Part shown: positions 18,298-27,066 of the stretch, piece by piece
How positions within the stretch are numbered: position 1 is the first letter of the stretch
Layout of the letters: every line of letters begins with the position of its first letter
From: Pediococcus ethanolidurans
GTDB taxonomy: Bacteria > Bacillota > Bacilli > Lactobacillales > Lactobacillaceae
Length of the DNA: 64,000 nt
Direction: 5' to 3'
NCBI RefSeq assembly: GCF_001437405.1
Contig: NZ_JQBY01000009.1
Span: 1-64,000 of the forward strand
Program-made: the position numbers and the translations under genes
The notes under the pieces: generated by a model
Database searches by the model: none
Told to the model about the DNA's origin: nothing
What the model saw: only the letters and a program-made list of their open reading frames with translations

Positions 18298-18975
18298 CTA
18301 TTTTATTCGCTGATTAATGATTTTTGTGATTTCATTGACCACTTGTTCAATTGTCATTGAAGTTGTATCCACTTCAATCGCATCTTTTGCCTTAGTTAAA
18401 GGTGACACTTTTCGAGTTGAATCTTTATGATCACGAACTTCAATTTCTTTTTTTAATTGTGCCAAAGGTGTTTCAATACCCTTAGCAATATTTTCTTTGT
18501 AACGTCGTTCTGCCCGTTCTGAAACACTAGCAATTAAAAATATTTTAACTGGTGCATTAGGCAAAACTGCTGTGCCAATATCACGTCCATCCATCACAAT
18601 ACTATTCTGATTAGCGATTTCTCGCTGGCGATTAACCAACTCAGTACGCACACCAGCCAAACTGGCAATTGTTGAAACTGAATTAGTGATGTTTGGTTGA
18701 CGAATATCTTCCGTAACTTCTTTATCATCCACAAATACATGTTGAACGGGATTTCCAGGTGTAAAAGAAATTTTTGTCTGTTTTAACATTGCAACAATGG
18801 TGGATTCATCACTTAAACTGAGATGATTTTGAATGGCCTTCAGTGTTACCGAACGGTACATGGCACCAGTATCACAATAAATATAACCAAAATTCTTTGC
18901 AACTAATTTGGCCACCGTACTTTTTCCAGCGGATGCTGGACCGTCAATGGCAACCTGTATCTTCTGTTTTTCCAT
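18298..18975 (-). CDS. cmk: cytidylate kinase
   Basis: 225 aa. It phosphorylates CMP and dCMP with ATP. Motifs are the P-loop [33 protein letters not shown] and the lid region [10 protein letters not shown]. The ATG at 18975 with GGGGAG upstream is chosen over an ATG 18 bases earlier that has no ribosome binding site and sits just after the LysM stop codon. The cmk-rpsA order is common in Firmicutes. Confidence 0.95.
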   Translation of the reverse strand: MEKQKIQVAIDGPASAGKSTVAKLVAKNFGYIYCDTGAMYRSVTLKAIQNHLSLSDESTIVAMLKQTKISFTPGNPVQHVFVDDKEVTEDIRQPNITNSVSTIASLAGVRTELVNRQREIANQNSIVMDGRDIGTAVLPNAPVKIFLIASVSERAERRYKENIAKGIETPLAQLKKEIEVRDHKDSTRKVSPLTKAKDAIEVDTTSMTIEQVVNEITKIINQRIK

Positions 18976-18997
18976 GAATAAACGACTCCCCATTTAA

Positions 18998-19630
18998 TTA
19001 TTTAACTCGTAAACGTTGACCTGGTTTTAGTTCGGAACTACTAGTTAATCCGTTAAGTTCCATTAATTTTTGTTGTGAAATACCATTGTTCACGGCAATT
19101 CGATATAAGCCTTCGCCTGCAGGAACGGTTACGTACTTTTTGGTTGTACTACTACTTGAGGAGCTAGAGGTCGAAGAACTGGAAGAACTTGAGCTCGTAG
19201 AAGTACTTGATGATGAGCTAGCTGAAGACTTGGAACTTGCAGCAGCTAATGAACTACTTTTTGCTTCTTTACTAGATGCACTTTCAGCCTTAGACTTACT
19301 TTCACTTACTGAACTGGCCAGTTTTTTTGAAGATTTAGCTGCAGCCTTGTCTGCAATCGCCTTACTGGAAGCACTTGCCTTCTTTTTTGATGAAGCAATC
19401 TGTGCATCAGTTTGTGGTCGATTAAAATTATTTTGATTGTATTTATAAACCACAATTGGTGAAATGAATAGCAAAACAACCACAATTCCGACCACCGTAA
19501 CAATTAACTTAGTGTAACGGTATGATCTACGATTTGCTCGTCTCGAAGGTGAACTCGTAGGATTATCAGTACTAGATCGTTGTTTTTCCGTTTGTTTATC
19601 ATCAGAATTGGTATTTTTATTTTGACTCAT
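18998..19630 (-). CDS. Ser-rich membrane protein with C-terminal LysM domain
   Basis: 210 aa. The cytosolic N terminus is polar (1-38), a membrane segment spans about 42-64, then comes an Ala/Ser/Lys-rich stalk and an almost pure Ser/Thr run (about 95-158), and a single LysM domain (about 165-210, VPAGEGLYRIAVNNG ... LKPGQRLRV) that binds peptidoglycan. This places the protein across membrane and wall, with the Ser run as a flexible spacer. No catalytic domain is present. The ATG at 19630 is 7 bases after AGGAGG. It occurs between recS and cmk, as do LysM proteins in other lactobacilli. Confidence 0.88.
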   Translation of the reverse strand: MSQNKNTNSDDKQTEKQRSSTDNPTSSPSRRANRRSYRYTKLIVTVVGIVVVLLFISPIVVYKYNQNNFNRPQTDAQIASSKKKASASSKAIADKAAAKSSKKLASSVSESKSKAESASSKEAKSSSLAAASSKSSASSSSSTSTSSSSSSSSTSSSSSSSTTKKYVTVPAGEGLYRIAVNNGISQQKLMELNGLTSSSELKPGQRLRVK

Positions 19631-19690
19631 TCTCATTCCTCCTAGAAAAAACTACCAGAACAATTGTAACATATTGGTTAATTTCCGTGT

Positions 19691-21157
19691 TTACTTTTTC
19701 TGTGAAAATAATTGATTTAACCTGGTTTGCCACGGAACTAAAGATAGACTTTGATTTGTCTCTTGTTCCACTTCGCTTGTTTTCGTGAGCTTAAGTGTTG
19801 CAACCGCTTCGAATACGCAATCAATACCACAACAATTAGCATTATGAGTGACCTCTTGTTCACCAAAATGAGTTAGCAAGTTATTACGTAGACAATTTTC
19901 TTCATTTACAAAATTTAGCATTTGCATCAAACTATTTTGTTTAGCTACTTGACGATTCTCAAAAATCTGGCTTACTTCTTGAGCAGACTTATGCTGGTCA
20001 TGATAGTAAGTTAGTAATTGTTTTTGATCAGGTTCAAAAGATGCACGACTTTCCGGTTTTGCAAAAAAAGTTTGCACATTACTTGCACTTGGAAAACCTT
20101 TCATGTTAAGCGTGCTTGGAATGTATTCATCACCTGCCGTGTACAAAAGAATTGCAATACTTGGTTGCTGATCCCGACCAGCTCGACCAATTTCTTGTAA
20201 GTAATCTTCTAGATTTCCGGGCATATGATAATGAATAACAAAACGCACATTATTCTTATCAATGCCCATCCCAAACGCACTAGTTGCACAAATAACATTC
20301 ACTTTTCCTAACATGAATTGTTGTTGAATGCGATAACGATCTTGTAGGCTAACATCAGCGTGGTAAGCGGCCACCGAACGGTCAGTTTGTTGAGCAATTA
20401 ATTCAGTCATTTGATTAGCAATTTTCTTACTTGAAAAATAAATAATTCCTGAACCTTTAATCATTTTTAGTAATTTAAATAGTTTTTTGTTTTTTTGAGC
20501 TGGAGTTTCACAATGTTCTACCTCTAAGTAAATGTTGGGGCGATCCACTGAATATACTACTTGTTCAACCTGATCTGAGTGAAATCCCATTTTTTTAAGA
20601 ATATCCTCACGGACTGATTTGGTTGCTGTGGCTGTCAACATTAAGGTTGTTGGAGATCCTAACTGACTTAAAAGGTCTTTTAACTTTAAATAATCTGGTC
20701 GAAAATCCGGTCCCCATTGTGATAGGCAGTGAGCCTCATCAATAACAAATAAACCATAATCTAGTTGTTTCAGTGCGTTTAAAACCTCAGGTTGAGTTGC
20801 CATTTCAGGAGAAAGATAGATGAATCGATAATTTCTTAAATGGTTTAACGTAAATTCACGTTGGTTGTGGTCTAATTTTGAGGTCAGCCCCACCACGTGT
20901 TTTTCACCTAGCCTATTCAAACGAGCTACCTGATCATCAATTAATGATATTAAAGGTGAAATAACGAGAACTGGACGGTTTAATAAGTATCCGAGTAATT
21001 GATAAATTAAAGATTTTCCAGTTCCAGTAGGTAACACGGCCAAAACATTCTTTGAATTGCAAAGATGATGAATAATTTCAAGTTGTCCCAATTTAAACGT
21101 AGAAAAGCCAAATTTAGCTTGCAAAACTTTATAGAGATCATGCGCTTCAATTTGCAT
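19691..21157 (-). CDS. RecQ-type ATP-dependent DNA helicase, RecS-like
   Basis: 488 aa. Helicase motifs are PTGTGKSLIYQL (I), SPLISLIDDQ, VIDEAHCLSQWGPDFRP (DEAH box), TATATKSVRED, YHADVSLQDR, TSAFGMGIDK and QEIGRAGRDQQP. The zinc-binding region with Cys in ENCLRNNLL and CCGIDC is present, but no HRDC domain, so it matches the short RecS (YpbC) of Bacillus rather than full RecQ. The ATG at 21157 is preferred because GAGGG precedes it and homologues begin there. It overlaps the ypbB homologue by 11 bases, the known ypbB-recS pairing. Confidence 0.92.
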   Translation of the reverse strand: MQIEAHDLYKVLQAKFGFSTFKLGQLEIIHHLCNSKNVLAVLPTGTGKSLIYQLLGYLLNRPVLVISPLISLIDDQVARLNRLGEKHVVGLTSKLDHNQREFTLNHLRNYRFIYLSPEMATQPEVLNALKQLDYGLFVIDEAHCLSQWGPDFRPDYLKLKDLLSQLGSPTTLMLTATATKSVREDILKKMGFHSDQVEQVVYSVDRPNIYLEVEHCETPAQKNKKLFKLLKMIKGSGIIYFSSKKIANQMTELIAQQTDRSVAAYHADVSLQDRYRIQQQFMLGKVNVICATSAFGMGIDKNNVRFVIHYHMPGNLEDYLQEIGRAGRDQQPSIAILLYTAGDEYIPSTLNMKGFPSASNVQTFFAKPESRASFEPDQKQLLTYYHDQHKSAQEVSQIFENRQVAKQNSLMQMLNFVNEENCLRNNLLTHFGEQEVTHNANCCGIDCVFEAVATLKLTKTSEVEQETNQSLSLVPWQTRLNQLFSQKK

Positions 21158-22214
21158 ATTGAATTTGCCCTCTTTCAATTTGTAATAAGCGGAATTCAAA
21201 GAAAGAAAAACGAGCATCTCGTTTTAAAACTTCGTCGAATTGCCATTGGCTAACCTGATAAGTGGTTAAATAATTTTTTAAATCTGTTGAAATTGACTTA
21301 GGCAGTAATAAATTAAAAGGAAAATCAGTTGTCAACATAGCGGCTTCCAATAAATGTTCTTTAACCGTATTAAGCTTTACATGCCTTAATGTAGCAACGT
21401 TTTGAAGATCTTTGGTTTTTAAATAAAGCTGATATGAACGCAAACTGCTGGTTGAAAGTGGTGATGGTGTAATCCAAGGCAATACAATTTGATTGCATAA
21501 AAAATGATCCGTTTTTGAATCATCTAATGCCCATCGAATAAAATCAGCAATAAGTGTTAATTTTTGAAGATGCCACGCAAACGGGGTTAGATCTAAGATA
21601 GATTCAAATTGCGCATCCGTTAAACCATAATCATTATGACCAATAAAACTATTCGTGAAAATGTCAGCTTTTTCGGTTGGAATGGTATTTAGAAACGCTG
21701 TAAATTCTGCTTGCAGTTGTTCCGGTAACGTATCAGACTTATTTTTTAGAAACCACTGTTTACTTCTTGCCATGACTTGTCCAGTATATTGCAAGGGGTA
21801 ATATCGATTATTCTTATAGGAAAACTCAGATGTAATTTGAATGACTAAGTTTAGACATTGTTGCACGGTTTCCAAGTTGGTATGTAAACCCATTCCCGAA
21901 AGATGAAATTGTACAATACTTTCTTGAATAATTTGTTGCATTTGTTTACCAGCAGTAGTTAATCGAATTTGATCATTTTGTTGTTTTTCGATTAGTTTCT
22001 TTTCTTGAAGTAAGTTTATTGCCCTTTCAAAATCAGTCGCCGTCAATTTAGGAAATAAATTAAAAAAAGGCAGAAGACCGTATTGTATTCCCCAAAAAAG
22101 GTTAGATACAGTTCTTCTCCCAATTAAATTGTTTAGCAATACTTTTGGACGGCGCCAGTCATCGGTACTTAAAAATTGTAATAAAAAGTATGAAAAGTTA
22201 AATTCGTTATTCAT
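21147..22214 (-). CDS. YpbB-like helicase-associated protein
   Basis: 355 aa of unknown function. It is a largely helical protein without membrane segments. The C-terminal part (about 275-345, LKTKDLQNVATLRHVKLNTVKEHLLEAA) resembles the helix-turn-helix helicase-binding domain of YpbB. Gene order supports the call: it overlaps the recS start by 11 bases and follows rluB closely, as ypbB precedes recS in Bacillus. A role assisting the helicase is inference. Confidence 0.75.
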   Translation of the reverse strand: MNNEFNFSYFLLQFLSTDDWRRPKVLLNNLIGRRTVSNLFWGIQYGLLPFFNLFPKLTATDFERAINLLQEKKLIEKQQNDQIRLTTAGKQMQQIIQESIVQFHLSGMGLHTNLETVQQCLNLVIQITSEFSYKNNRYYPLQYTGQVMARSKQWFLKNKSDTLPEQLQAEFTAFLNTIPTEKADIFTNSFIGHNDYGLTDAQFESILDLTPFAWHLQKLTLIADFIRWALDDSKTDHFLCNQIVLPWITPSPLSTSSLRSYQLYLKTKDLQNVATLRHVKLNTVKEHLLEAAMLTTDFPFNLLLPKSISTDLKNYLTTYQVSQWQFDEVLKRDARFSFFEFRLLQIERGQIQYAN

Positions 22215-22219
22215 TTTAC

Positions 22220-22936
22220 CTACCGTTGTGTTAGTCGAGTAATTTCATTGAGTTTTAAGGAGCGCCATTCACCAGATTGCAAGCCATCTAAAGTTAAAAA
22301 TCCGTATTTTTCACGCTTTAGCTTGATTACTGGATGGTCAATTTTTTCAAACATTTTTTTAACCTGATGATTACGACCTTCATGAATTGTGATTTCTACA
22401 ATAGCCGTTTTTTTATCTAAATCAGAACTCATGACCCTTGTTTTTGCAGGTGCCGTAAGTTTTTTATCAATTCGCACTCCATGGCGCAATTTTTCTAATT
22501 GATCATTAGTCGGAATGCCTTCAACTTTGGCAACATAAGTTTTTTCAAATTTATATTTTGGATGAGTTAATTTATTCGCCAACGCACCATCATTGGTCAT
22601 TAGCAAAATGCCCGACGTGTCGTAATCTAAACGACCAACGGGATAAATTCGTTGACGTACATCTGGAAAGTAGCTCATGACGGTTTTTCTATTTTTTTCA
22701 TCTTTAACGCTTGATATTACACCCCTTGGTTTATAAAAAAGAAGGTATACAAGTTTTTCACGTTGAAGCGGGATGCCATCAACTTCGATTTCGTCGTCAT
22801 CATCCACCTTGGTTCCCAATATTTTAATTGTTTGGCCATTAACCTTAACATGGCCAGTAGTAATCAAAGTTTCTGATTTTCGGCGAGAAGCAACTCCCGC
22901 TTCTGCCATTACTTTTTGCAATCGTTCATTTGCCAT
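22220..22936 (-). CDS. rluB: 23S rRNA pseudouridine synthase RluB family
   Basis: 238 aa. The N-terminal S4 RNA-binding domain (about 3-60, LQKVMAEAGVASRRKSE) is followed by the RsuA/RluB catalytic domain with GRLDYDTSGILLMTNDG carrying the catalytic Asp and HPKYKFEKTYVAKVEG. It should modify the 23S rRNA peptidyl-transferase region. The ATG at 22936 with GAGG nine bases before it is used; it overlaps scpB by 11 bases. Confidence 0.93.
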   Translation of the reverse strand: MANERLQKVMAEAGVASRRKSETLITTGHVKVNGQTIKILGTKVDDDDEIEVDGIPLQREKLVYLLFYKPRGVISSVKDEKNRKTVMSYFPDVRQRIYPVGRLDYDTSGILLMTNDGALANKLTHPKYKFEKTYVAKVEGIPTNDQLEKLRHGVRIDKKLTAPAKTRVMSSDLDKKTAIVEITIHEGRNHQVKKMFEKIDHPVIKLKREKYGFLTLDGLQSGEWRSLKLNEITRLTQR

Positions 22937-23528
22937 CCGATTTTGCCTCATTTTCGTGTAATTTTTCATTAAATTGTTTTAAATACAAATCGCCATTATT
23001 ATTTAAATTATCAGATTGAATATTTGGCAAGGCTGGTAAACTCTGAAGATTTGTCAATCCAAAATAATCTAAAAAATAATCGGTTGTTTGGTAAAGAATC
23101 GGTCGACCAGGTTCATCTAGTCGCCCTGCTTCACTAATTAAATTTCGAATGGTTAGTTTTTGCAACATGGAACCACTCTGTACACCACGAATTTCATCAA
23201 TTTCAAGTCTTGTTATTGGTTGCTTATAGGCCACAATTGCAAGTACTTCAAGCGATGCAGGTGATAATTTAGTTAGTTGTGGGGCATCAAAATAGTTTTT
23301 TATTACTGTGGCCACTTCTGCCTTTGTGGCCAAGCGATAACGATGCCCAAAATTTAAAACGGTTAAAGCCGAATCGGGGTCCTTCTCATATTTATTGGCT
23401 AGATTATCCAACATGGTTGTTACTGCCGGTTTCATAAAACCCGTCATTTCTGCAATATCGGCGAGACTTAGTCCATCTTCACCGCTGACGAATAAAAGGG
23501 CTTCAATTTTTTGTATGTTACTTGCCAT
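22926..23528 (-). CDS. scpB: segregation and condensation protein B
   Basis: 200 aa. A kleisin-associated winged-helix protein that joins ScpA and Smc in the condensin complex. IEALLFVSGEDGLSL at the N terminus and EVLAIVAYKQPITRLEIDEIRG are strong family motifs. The ATG at 23528 follows AGGTG by nine bases and overlaps the end of scpA by 11, suggesting translational coupling. Confidence 0.95.
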   Translation of the reverse strand: MASNIQKIEALLFVSGEDGLSLADIAEMTGFMKPAVTTMLDNLANKYEKDPDSALTVLNFGHRYRLATKAEVATVIKNYFDAPQLTKLSPASLEVLAIVAYKQPITRLEIDEIRGVQSGSMLQKLTIRNLISEAGRLDEPGRPILYQTTDYFLDYFGLTNLQSLPALPNIQSDNLNNNGDLYLKQFNEKLHENEAKSDGK

Positions 23529-24291
23529 TTCTAATTTCACCTAAACTGAATAATTTGATGGTACCTAATTGCCCATCCTGTTGGAAAGTTATGTTTTGTT
23601 TTTTTACCATTTCTAGCATGGCCATGAAAGTAACAACAACTCCAGTTACACTTACGTTAGCTTCGAAGAGTGAATCAAAACTAACACCATCTGGATGTTG
23701 AAGAAGAGAGGTTTCGATTACCTTGACTCTTTGCGCAATTGAAACTGAATCCTCAGTTACAGTACGGTGAATGGGTTGATCATTTTCTTGCTTAATTAAT
23801 ACTTTTTGAAACGCCTGTTGAAGCATGGTTAATGTGAGTCCTGGAGCCAAATGTGCCAATTGCATTCCCTCAGGAACGGCTGCTTCTTCACGTGTATAGA
23901 ATTGATCACGTTTGTTTTCTTCGTGTTGTAATGTTTTAGCAGCTTGCTGATATTTTTGATATTCAACTAACTGATTGACCAGATCTAAACGTGGATCTGT
24001 ATCCTCTTCCGGACTATCTTCAGAATCAAATTCGGTTGGTAAAAGCAGTTTACTTTTAATTCTCATTAAGGTTGCGGCCATAATGAGATATTCGCCAGCA
24101 ATATCTAACTTTAATTGTTGATTCTTGTGCAAATAGCCTAAATATTGGGAAGTGATTTCAGAAATTTGAATATCATAAATATCCATTTTGGCCTGTTTAA
24201 TAAGATGTAATAACAAATCTAATGGACCTTCAAAGTCATTTATTTTTACATTTGGTAGTGTTTCCGGCTGTTCATTTGCTGAACTATTCAT
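23518..24291 (-). CDS. scpA: segregation and condensation protein A (kleisin)
   Basis: 257 aa. It bridges the heads of the Smc dimer. FEGPLDLLLHLIKQAKMDIYDIQISEIT is the family N terminus; EYLIMAATLMRIKSKLLLP follows, and the C-terminal winged helix (about 180-250) binds the Smc head. It overlaps ribT by 8 bases and scpB by 11, forming a tightly packed ribT-scpA-scpB-rluB block. Confidence 0.95.
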   Translation of the reverse strand: MNSSANEQPETLPNVKINDFEGPLDLLLHLIKQAKMDIYDIQISEITSQYLGYLHKNQQLKLDIAGEYLIMAATLMRIKSKLLLPTEFDSEDSPEEDTDPRLDLVNQLVEYQKYQQAAKTLQHEENKRDQFYTREEAAVPEGMQLAHLAPGLTLTMLQQAFQKVLIKQENDQPIHRTVTEDSVSIAQRVKVIETSLLQHPDGVSFDSLFEANVSVTGVVVTFMAMLEMVKKQNITFQQDGQLGTIKLFSLGEIRNGK

Positions 24292-24643
24292 TTTTTTCTT
24301 TTTCCCACCTTGCTAACGCAGGCGTCGTTTCAATAGTTCCCATCATTTGTAAATCTGGATAGTAATCTGCCAGCGAATTAAAAATTTGATTTTCATTTTC
24401 TTTAGTTTGTTGTTGAGGAATAAAAGCCAAATGATGAATCATTAAATATTTATCCTGTTTTTCAACGCCAACCAAACCAATAAAATCTCCATCTTCATTT
24501 TTTTGAAGATATAAATTACGATCGTCAGTAGCCGCATACCATTCTAACTCATGGTTAATGCGATCAATATCTTTTAGGTCTGGAATAAACGATAGTAATC
24601 CCATAACTATTTTTTGGAACGAATCTCTATATTTTACTAACAA
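24284..24643 (-). CDS. ribT: RibT-like GNAT-family protein
   Basis: 119 aa. The N terminus LVKYRDSFQKIVMGLLSFIPD and the following LVGVEKQDKYLMIHHLAFIP match RibT, a small acetyltransferase-like protein found in the Bacillus riboflavin operon and, in lactobacilli, next to scpA. No riboflavin genes are nearby, so its function here is open. The start is TTG at 24643, 11 bases after AGGAGG; no ATG is available before residue 14. The ribosome binding site lies between the arms of a short inverted repeat. Confidence 0.82.
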   Translation of the reverse strand: MLVKYRDSFQKIVMGLLSFIPDLKDIDRINHELEWYAATDDRNLYLQKNEDGDFIGLVGVEKQDKYLMIHHLAFIPQQQTKENENQIFNSLADYYPDLQMMGTIETTPALARWEKEKNE

Positions 24644-24733
24644 GTTGAACTCAGCCTCCTAGGGGTCTGTTCAATTCAAAACATAAGTATTATTAATAAC
24701 TCTACCATATTTTAAAGGTGGCGACAATTTTAC

Positions 24734-25621
24734 TTATGCGCGTGGATGGTATTTGTTGTAAACCTCTGTTAAATGCTTTTTTGTGACATGTGTATATATT
24801 TGGGTTGTTGAAATGTCGGCATGACCTAATAGTTCTTGAACAGTTCTTAAATCAGCACCATTTTCTAATAACGTAGTTGCAAAAGAATGGCGCAGTGTAT
24901 GTGGTGTGACATCTTTTTTTATGCCAGCTTTTTTTACCATAATTTTTAAATTTTTCCAAATACCTTGTCTTGTCAACTGATGACCATGATTATTTAAAAA
25001 TACATAAGGACTTTCTTTACCATGTAAAAGTTGAATCCTTGCGTCTTTTGTGTATTCCTCTAACCACTGAATGGCAACATCACCAATTGGAATAATTCGC
25101 TGTTTATCGCCCTTTCCAATGGTTGAAATCAATCCCATTTCTAGCCGTAAATCATCCATTTTAAGATTGGCAGCCTCGCTAACCCGTAAACCAGTTGCAT
25201 ACATGACCTCTAATAACGTACGATCTCGTACGCCAAGTTTTTTGTGAGTATCTGGTACTTTTAACAAAGCTTCAATTTCTGCAGCACTTAGCACTTGTGG
25301 TAGGTGATGTGCAGATTTAGGCGTGTCTATTTTCAACATGGGATCAGCTTTAATTTTATTTTGCGCCATCAGGTAATTGAAAAATTGGCGTAAACTTGTA
25401 ACTGTGTGAATAACCGAATTTCTTGATTTTTTTTGATCATCACAAAATTTTAAATAACCCAAAATTGTATAACGATCAATTTGGTTAAATGTTGTGATTT
25501 GTTGTGCTTTTAGAAATGAAAAAAATTCAGTTAATTCTTGTTGGTAAGAAGTTATTGTGTTTTGTGCCAATCCCTGTTCTACTAAGAGAGCGTGTAAATA
25601 ATCTTGAAGTTCATTATTCAT
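24734..25621 (-). CDS. xerD: tyrosine recombinase XerD
   Basis: 295 aa. It resolves chromosome dimers at dif, probably with a second recombinase outside the window. The catalytic set is complete: Arg146 (ATGLRVSE), Lys170 (GKGDKQR), His241 and Arg244 (HTLRHSFAT), His267 (LLGHADIS) and Tyr276 (TQIYTHV). The N-terminal SAM-like domain (about 1-90) is normal. It follows cvfB by 8 bases. This is a housekeeping Xer enzyme, not a mobile-element integrase: it sits in a conserved gene block with no att-like repeats. Confidence 0.93.
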   Translation of the reverse strand: MNNELQDYLHALLVEQGLAQNTITSYQQELTEFFSFLKAQQITTFNQIDRYTILGYLKFCDDQKKSRNSVIHTVTSLRQFFNYLMAQNKIKADPMLKIDTPKSAHHLPQVLSAAEIEALLKVPDTHKKLGVRDRTLLEVMYATGLRVSEAANLKMDDLRLEMGLISTIGKGDKQRIIPIGDVAIQWLEEYTKDARIQLLHGKESPYVFLNNHGHQLTRQGIWKNLKIMVKKAGIKKDVTPHTLRHSFATTLLENGADLRTVQELLGHADISTTQIYTHVTKKHLTEVYNKYHPRA

Positions 25622-25629
25622 TTTTTAAC

Positions 25630-26499
25630 TCACTGGGCTTCTTCTTTTAGTTTTAATTGGCCATCTTCTTGTTTAACGACACCAGCTTTTAAGAGATGAC
25701 CTACGGCACGTTTAAATTGACCTTTACTGATACCAAATTCAGTTTTAATGGCAGTTGGGCTACTCTTATCTGTAAATGGAAGCGCATGAGTCTCATCATG
25801 TTGTAGCATGGCCAAAAGCATAGCTGCATCATCACCAATCGCTTCGTAACTACGAGGCTTTAAAGAAAGATTCAAAGTGCCATCTGGATGAATACCAATA
25901 ACTCGGGCAGAAACTTCTTCACCCAAACGAGGCTCTTGATCTCGTTCATTTGGATGAATAAAGCCTAAATAATAGTCTTTTGTGATTACCAGAGTTCCTA
26001 CTAATTTCAAACGATAAACCGTAGCTTTTAAATTCTTATTTTTCAAAGTTTGGGGAGCTTTTTGAGAAATTTCTTGAAAAGTAGCTTCATCTGCAAGAGT
26101 TCCCCACATTCTATTTTTATGATCAATTCGTAAACTGATCATTAGCTGATCACCTTTTTGTGGCCACAGACTTTTAATGGTCGGTAATTCATCCAGTGAA
26201 ACTACCATATCTTTATTTGGTAAACCAATATTTACAAACACACCTAAATCTCGTCGACTTTGCACAACCGTACCAAACCCCATTCGACCCACTTGAATTT
26301 TGGGTAAATTAGCGGTGATTTGCAATTTATGGTCTTCATTTTCATAAGCAAATCCTTGAAAATGACCGCCAATATGTAAAGGCTTGACAGGTTCTTTTTT
26401 GTCTAATTGAAAAACCACCCCACCATTTTGAAGAAAGTAGTAGTTTTCGTTTTCATCAGTCATCTTGGTATCAATAACACGACCTAATAAATTATTCAT
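25630..26499 (-). CDS. cvfB: CvfB-like S1 RNA-binding protein
   Basis: 289 aa. Three S1-like OB domains (about 5-65, 68-130, 145-215) precede a C-terminal winged helix (about 225-285, PTAIKTEFGISKGQFKRAVGHLLKAGVV). This is the CvfB/YitL architecture, an RNA-binding protein affecting virulence-gene expression in Staphylococcus; its role in lactobacilli is not defined. It lies between the DUF441 gene and xerD with short gaps, in one operon. Confidence 0.88.
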   Translation of the reverse strand: MNNLLGRVIDTKMTDENENYYFLQNGGVVFQLDKKEPVKPLHIGGHFQGFAYENEDHKLQITANLPKIQVGRMGFGTVVQSRRDLGVFVNIGLPNKDMVVSLDELPTIKSLWPQKGDQLMISLRIDHKNRMWGTLADEATFQEISQKAPQTLKNKNLKATVYRLKLVGTLVITKDYYLGFIHPNERDQEPRLGEEVSARVIGIHPDGTLNLSLKPRSYEAIGDDAAMLLAMLQHDETHALPFTDKSSPTAIKTEFGISKGQFKRAVGHLLKAGVVKQEDGQLKLKEEAQ

Positions 26500-26514
26500 G
26501 ATAACTCCTTAATG

Positions 26515-26970
26515 TTAAATTTTTATATTAATTAATTGAAGAATGCAGTATGCGATTCCAGAAGCAATGATTGGTCCAGCGGCAATGCCCTTCAGAAAAA
26601 CGACCCCCAGGATGGTGCCAAAAACTAATGCTACGGTTACTTCAGGAGACACAGCAAGAAAGCCGACACCACGGGCCGAAAGAATTGACACTAATATACC
26701 ACAAAATACGGCAATCCACCCAATTGGTGATTTAAAAGCATTAATTAAATCTTGAAAACCAATTCGTCCGGTGGCAATTGGAATAAGAATAGCAATTGAA
26801 ATTATTGTGACTCCCCAATTGATTCCTTGTTTCTCAACAAGTTGTAAAATTTTTTGGGAATTTGGAATCAACATCAGTATGAGCACAATGGAAGTTGCAA
26901 TTACTAATGACTGATTTTTCCCCCAAACAGCAATTGCTAGAATACCAACTAAGAACAACCAGTTTTCCAT
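26515..26970 (-). CDS. DUF441 family membrane protein
   Basis: 151 aa and very hydrophobic, with about four or five membrane segments and the family motif [21 protein letters not shown]. It resembles Bacillus YtwI and has no known function. The ATG at 26970 is chosen as it matches family starts, though the AAAGG upstream is 13 bases away; an ATG 21 bases earlier lacks a ribosome binding site. It lies downstream of the pyk terminator and heads the run to cvfB and xerD. Confidence 0.82.
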   Translation of the reverse strand: MENWLFLVGILAIAVWGKNQSLVIATSIVLILMLIPNSQKILQLVEKQGINWGVTIISIAILIPIATGRIGFQDLINAFKSPIGWIAVFCGILVSILSARGVGFLAVSPEVTVALVFGTILGVVFLKGIAAGPIIASGIAYCILQLINIKI

Positions 26971-27004
26971 TTTAAAATCGACACCTTTCATTCAACTATG
27001 TATT

Positions 27005-27037
27005 AAAAAGACCGCTGTCCAATAACAGCGGTCTTTT
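27005..27037 (-). terminator. intrinsic terminator of pyk
   Basis: AAAAGACCGCTG and CAGCGGTCTTTTT pair perfectly around an 8-base loop just after the pyk stop codon. Confidence 0.93.
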
Positions 27038-27066
27038 CATTAATACTACTTTATAAATAACGCAAT

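Noticed and set aside
19140-19330. Repetitive bases resembling a repeat array
   Set aside because: Repeats are irregular and explained by Ser/Thr codons in an intact coding frame, without the constant spacers of a CRISPR array.
19086-19436. Plus-strand open frame of 116 codons with Glu/Leu repeats
   Set aside because: It is the antisense image of the Ser-rich tract of the LysM protein; AGC/TCA-rich coding on minus gives Glu/Leu codons on plus. No ribosome binding site is seen.
24734-25621. Tyrosine recombinase as a sign of a mobile element
   Set aside because: Sequence and neighbourhood fit chromosomal XerD; no att repeats, phage or transfer genes surround it.
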